The notes below the pieces were generated by a model. That model searched no databases. It was not told the origin of the DNA and was given only the letters and a program-made list of their open reading frames with translations. Below are positions 5,698-7,506 of a stretch of DNA of 7,506 nucleotides, piece after piece. Location of the stretch: assembly GCA_003476685.1 (NCBI GenBank), contig DMVN01000144.1, forward strand, positions 1 to 7,506, given 5' to 3'. A program made the translations under genes and the position numbers. Source of the DNA: Acidobacteriota bacterium (GTDB lineage Bacteria; Acidobacteriota; Aminicenantia; Aminicenantales; Saccharicenantaceae). The first letter of the stretch is position 1, and each line of letters begins with the position of its first letter.

Positions 5698-7506
5698 TCC
5701 CTGGTTTTGATTCGGCCCGGACAGGACCTGCCGGAGATTCTGGCCACCCGGTTGCTCCAATCCAGCCTGGAACTGACCGGATTTCAGGTGGTCTTTCCAG
5801 AAAAGAGACCCGGTCATTACCTGAGAAAGGCCCTGGCCCAGAAGCTTAAAAAAAGCTTCCTGCCTCCGGTCATCCAGTCCTTTGATGAATTTGTTGATAG
5901 CCTCTACCTGGAAATAAACCCGAACCAGGACCGCCCGGCCGACCCCATCGACGCCGTTTCCATCCTTTACCAGCTTCACCGCCAGCAGCCCCAGCCGCTC
6001 GGGGGGAAAGCCTTTTTATCACTGGACGAATTTTTCCCGCTGGGGCTAAAGCTTTACCAGGACCTGGAAGAATTGAAATCCGGGCTGGTAACCCGGGACA
6101 ATTTCCTGATGATTGATTCGCTGGCCGGGCAGAACCTGCCGGAAAAAACCAGGTCCAGGCTGCAGAAGGTGTCTTTCTTCTTCGAAAATTTTTATAACCG
6201 CCTGGCCGAGGAGAAATTATCAACCCGGGCCACCCGTCTGGTAACCGTCCTTGACCAGCTCCAGCCCGAATACCTGGACCGCTTCCAGCAGACCATCCTG
6301 GCCGGGTTCTACCTGCTGACCGCCGGTGAAACCCGGCTGGTAAAAAAAGTCCTGGAATCGGAGCGGGCCATCCTTTATCTTTTCGACGGGCCAGGAATAG
6401 AGGAAATGGTTCAGAGCCTGGGGTTCGAGCCGAAAGAAGCTGAGGTCATCCCGGAAGAAGCGGAAGACAACCGCCAGCCGGAAATTCATTTCTACCTGAG
6501 CCCGGATTCTCACGGGCAGCTTTTCATCCTTAATAACCTGATGGCCGAGAAAGTAAAGAACCAGTCCCGGCTGAACGAAAAACAGGTCATTGTCCTGCCC
6601 GCCCTGGAGAGCCTGATACCACTGCACCAGCAGACTCTATCGGCCCTGCCGGAAGAAGCCTATAACATTTCCCTGGGCTATCCGCTGACCAGGACTCCTC
6701 TTTATAATTTTTTTGATTGTCTGTTTAACCTGATTCAAACGGCTGATGAATCAAATCGGGTTTATGCTCCTTTTTATCTGGATTTTGTCCTCCATCCCTA
6801 CACCAAGAACATCTATTTCCCCGGGCCGCAGCCAAGCGCCGAGCTGACCAGGATTCTGTTCCATGCTATCCAGGAAAGCCTCAACCAGAAAAAGGGCAAC
6901 CTCTTCTGGTCGCTGGCGGAAATCGTCGCCGACCGGGACTGGCAGAAAAAACTGGACGAATATTCGGAGACGGCCCGGACTCCGAAAGCCCCGGAATTTA
7001 TCAAGCACCTCCAGTCCATCCACCAGCAGACGATTGAACCTTTCTTCCAGATTGAAAGCATTGGTGACTTCGCCCTTAAGCTCATCAACCTGCTAAATTT
7101 TCTGGTCCACCACAGCACTGCCCCGCTTCACCTGTTTTTCCAGCCTTATGCTGAAGAGTTTTTTGCCCGATTGGAGAACCTGAAAAATTCGCTGATGAAC
7201 CGGGAAAAATTCCAGCACCGCAACAGCTATTTCAACCTGTTCCGCAAGCTCATCTCCGAGGCCCGGGTCAGTTTTCCCGGGACCCCGGTCCACGGCCTCC
7301 AGGTGCTCGGCTTCTGGGAAACCCGCTGTCTCCAGTTTGCTGAGGTCTATCTCCTGGACATGAACGAAGAGGTCATACCCGGCAGCAGCAAGCTGGATTC
7401 CCTGCTGCCCCAGATGGTCAGGAGTGCCCTGAAGCTACCGACCTATCGGGAGCGGGAAAAAAGATACCGATACTATCTACATCAGCTGGTTTCCGGCGCC
7501 AGCTCG
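5695..7506 (+). CDS. addB: AddB-like partner subunit, PD-(D/E)XK nuclease family (3' partial)
   Basis: The frame opens at 5695 and has no stop through the right edge, giving 604 visible residues. It resembles the partner subunit found next to AddA-like helicases in Bacteroidetes and related phyla. Matching features: an N-terminal strand and helix VVFPEKRPGHYLRKALAQ (about 33-50), SFDEFVDSLY, LAGFYLLTAGE (about 202-212), then VLGFWETRCLQF (537-548), LLDMNEEVIPG (553-563) and LPTYRERE (581-588), which correspond to the degenerate UvrD-like motifs of that group. No Walker A (GxxGxGK[ST]) occurs anywhere in the visible part, whereas classical Bacillus AddB has one near its N terminus. The protein probably acts as a non-motor scaffold and recognition subunit. 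The second nuclease domain and any iron-sulfur cysteines expected near the C terminus lie outside the window, so nuclease activity cannot be judged. It is coupled to the upstream helicase gene. The gene symbol is by position and resemblance; the family call is stronger than the name. Confidence 0.85.
   Translation, partial: MSLVLIRPGQDLPEILATRLLQSSLELTGFQVVFPEKRPGHYLRKALAQKLKKSFLPPVIQSFDEFVDSLYLEINPNQDRPADPIDAVSILYQLHRQQPQPLGGKAFLSLDEFFPLGLKLYQDLEELKSGLVTRDNFLMIDSLAGQNLPEKTRSRLQKVSFFFENFYNRLAEEKLSTRATRLVTVLDQLQPEYLDRFQQTILAGFYLLTAGETRLVKKVLESERAILYLFDGPGIEEMVQSLGFEPKEAEVIPEEAEDNRQPEIHFYLSPDSHGQLFILNNLMAEKVKNQSRLNEKQVIVLPALESLIPLHQQTLSALPEEAYNISLGYPLTRTPLYNFFDCLFNLIQTADESNRVYAPFYLDFVLHPYTKNIYFPGPQPSAELTRILFHAIQESLNQKKGNLFWSLAEIVADRDWQKKLDEYSETARTPKAPEFIKHLQSIHQQTIEPFFQIESIGDFALKLINLLNFLVHHSTAPLHLFFQPYAEEFFARLENLKNSLMNREKFQHRNSYFNLFRKLISEARVSFPGTPVHGLQVLGFWETRCLQFAEVYLLDMNEEVIPGSSKLDSLLPQMVRSALKLPTYREREKRYRYYLHQLVSGASS

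Noticed and set aside
5629..7293. Several reverse-strand frames and one forward frame (6863-7096) across the right end
   Set aside because: All overlap the continuous frame from 5695 that carries recognisable family motifs and runs off the window edge; none has its own recognisable motif.
1..7506. Mobile elements, CRISPR arrays, tRNA or rRNA genes, or a new defence system
   Set aside because: No terminal inverted repeats, transposase motifs, regular spaced repeats or RNA gene signatures were seen; the genes are envelope, transport and DNA-repair functions.

Overview
The window looks like chromosomal DNA from a diderm (Gram-negative type) bacterium. The support is a TonB-family energy-transducing protein at the left end and a two-subunit AddAB-like recombination nuclease at the right end. 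The second subunit resembles the Bacteroidetes-type 'PD-(D/E)XK nuclease family' partner rather than the classical Firmicutes AddB. The combination suits an uncultured lineage such as Acidobacteriota or Aminicenantes, but that is a guess from protein style, not a proof. There are no rRNA or tRNA genes, CRISPR arrays, insertion sequences or phage genes, so this reads as ordinary housekeeping DNA.

Layout, all on the + strand. (1) Positions 2-1309: the 3' part of a TonB-family gene, open at the left edge. It has a low-complexity Pro/Ala/Lys-rich region, one internal membrane helix and a C-terminal TonB domain. (2) Positions 1348-1587: a 79-residue charged coiled-coil protein of unknown function, 38 nt downstream and with a strong ribosome binding site. 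(3) Positions 1588-1750: a non-coding gap holding a candidate sigma70-type promoter. (4) Positions 1751-2380: a LysE/RhtB-type amino-acid exporter. (5) Positions 2450-5695: an AddA/RecB-like helicase-nuclease with all helicase motifs and the RecB-type nuclease motifs visible. (6) Positions 5695-7506: the N-terminal 604 residues of its AddB-like partner, starting within the addA stop codon (TGATG) and running off the right edge.

The last two genes should make one complex that unwinds and resects double-strand DNA ends for RecA-dependent repair, with ATP-driven motor activity supplied only by the AddA-like subunit. LysE and the AddAB pair may share a transcript (69-nt gap), but no functional link is evident. 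The TonB gene and the small coiled-coil gene form a separate left-hand unit.

Base composition changes across the window. The TonB gene is extremely G+C rich (hand count of one 60-nt line, 181-240: 51 of 60 are G/C), while the LysE-addAB part is moderate (line 2941-3000: 33 of 60). The change falls in or near the 1588-1750 gap.
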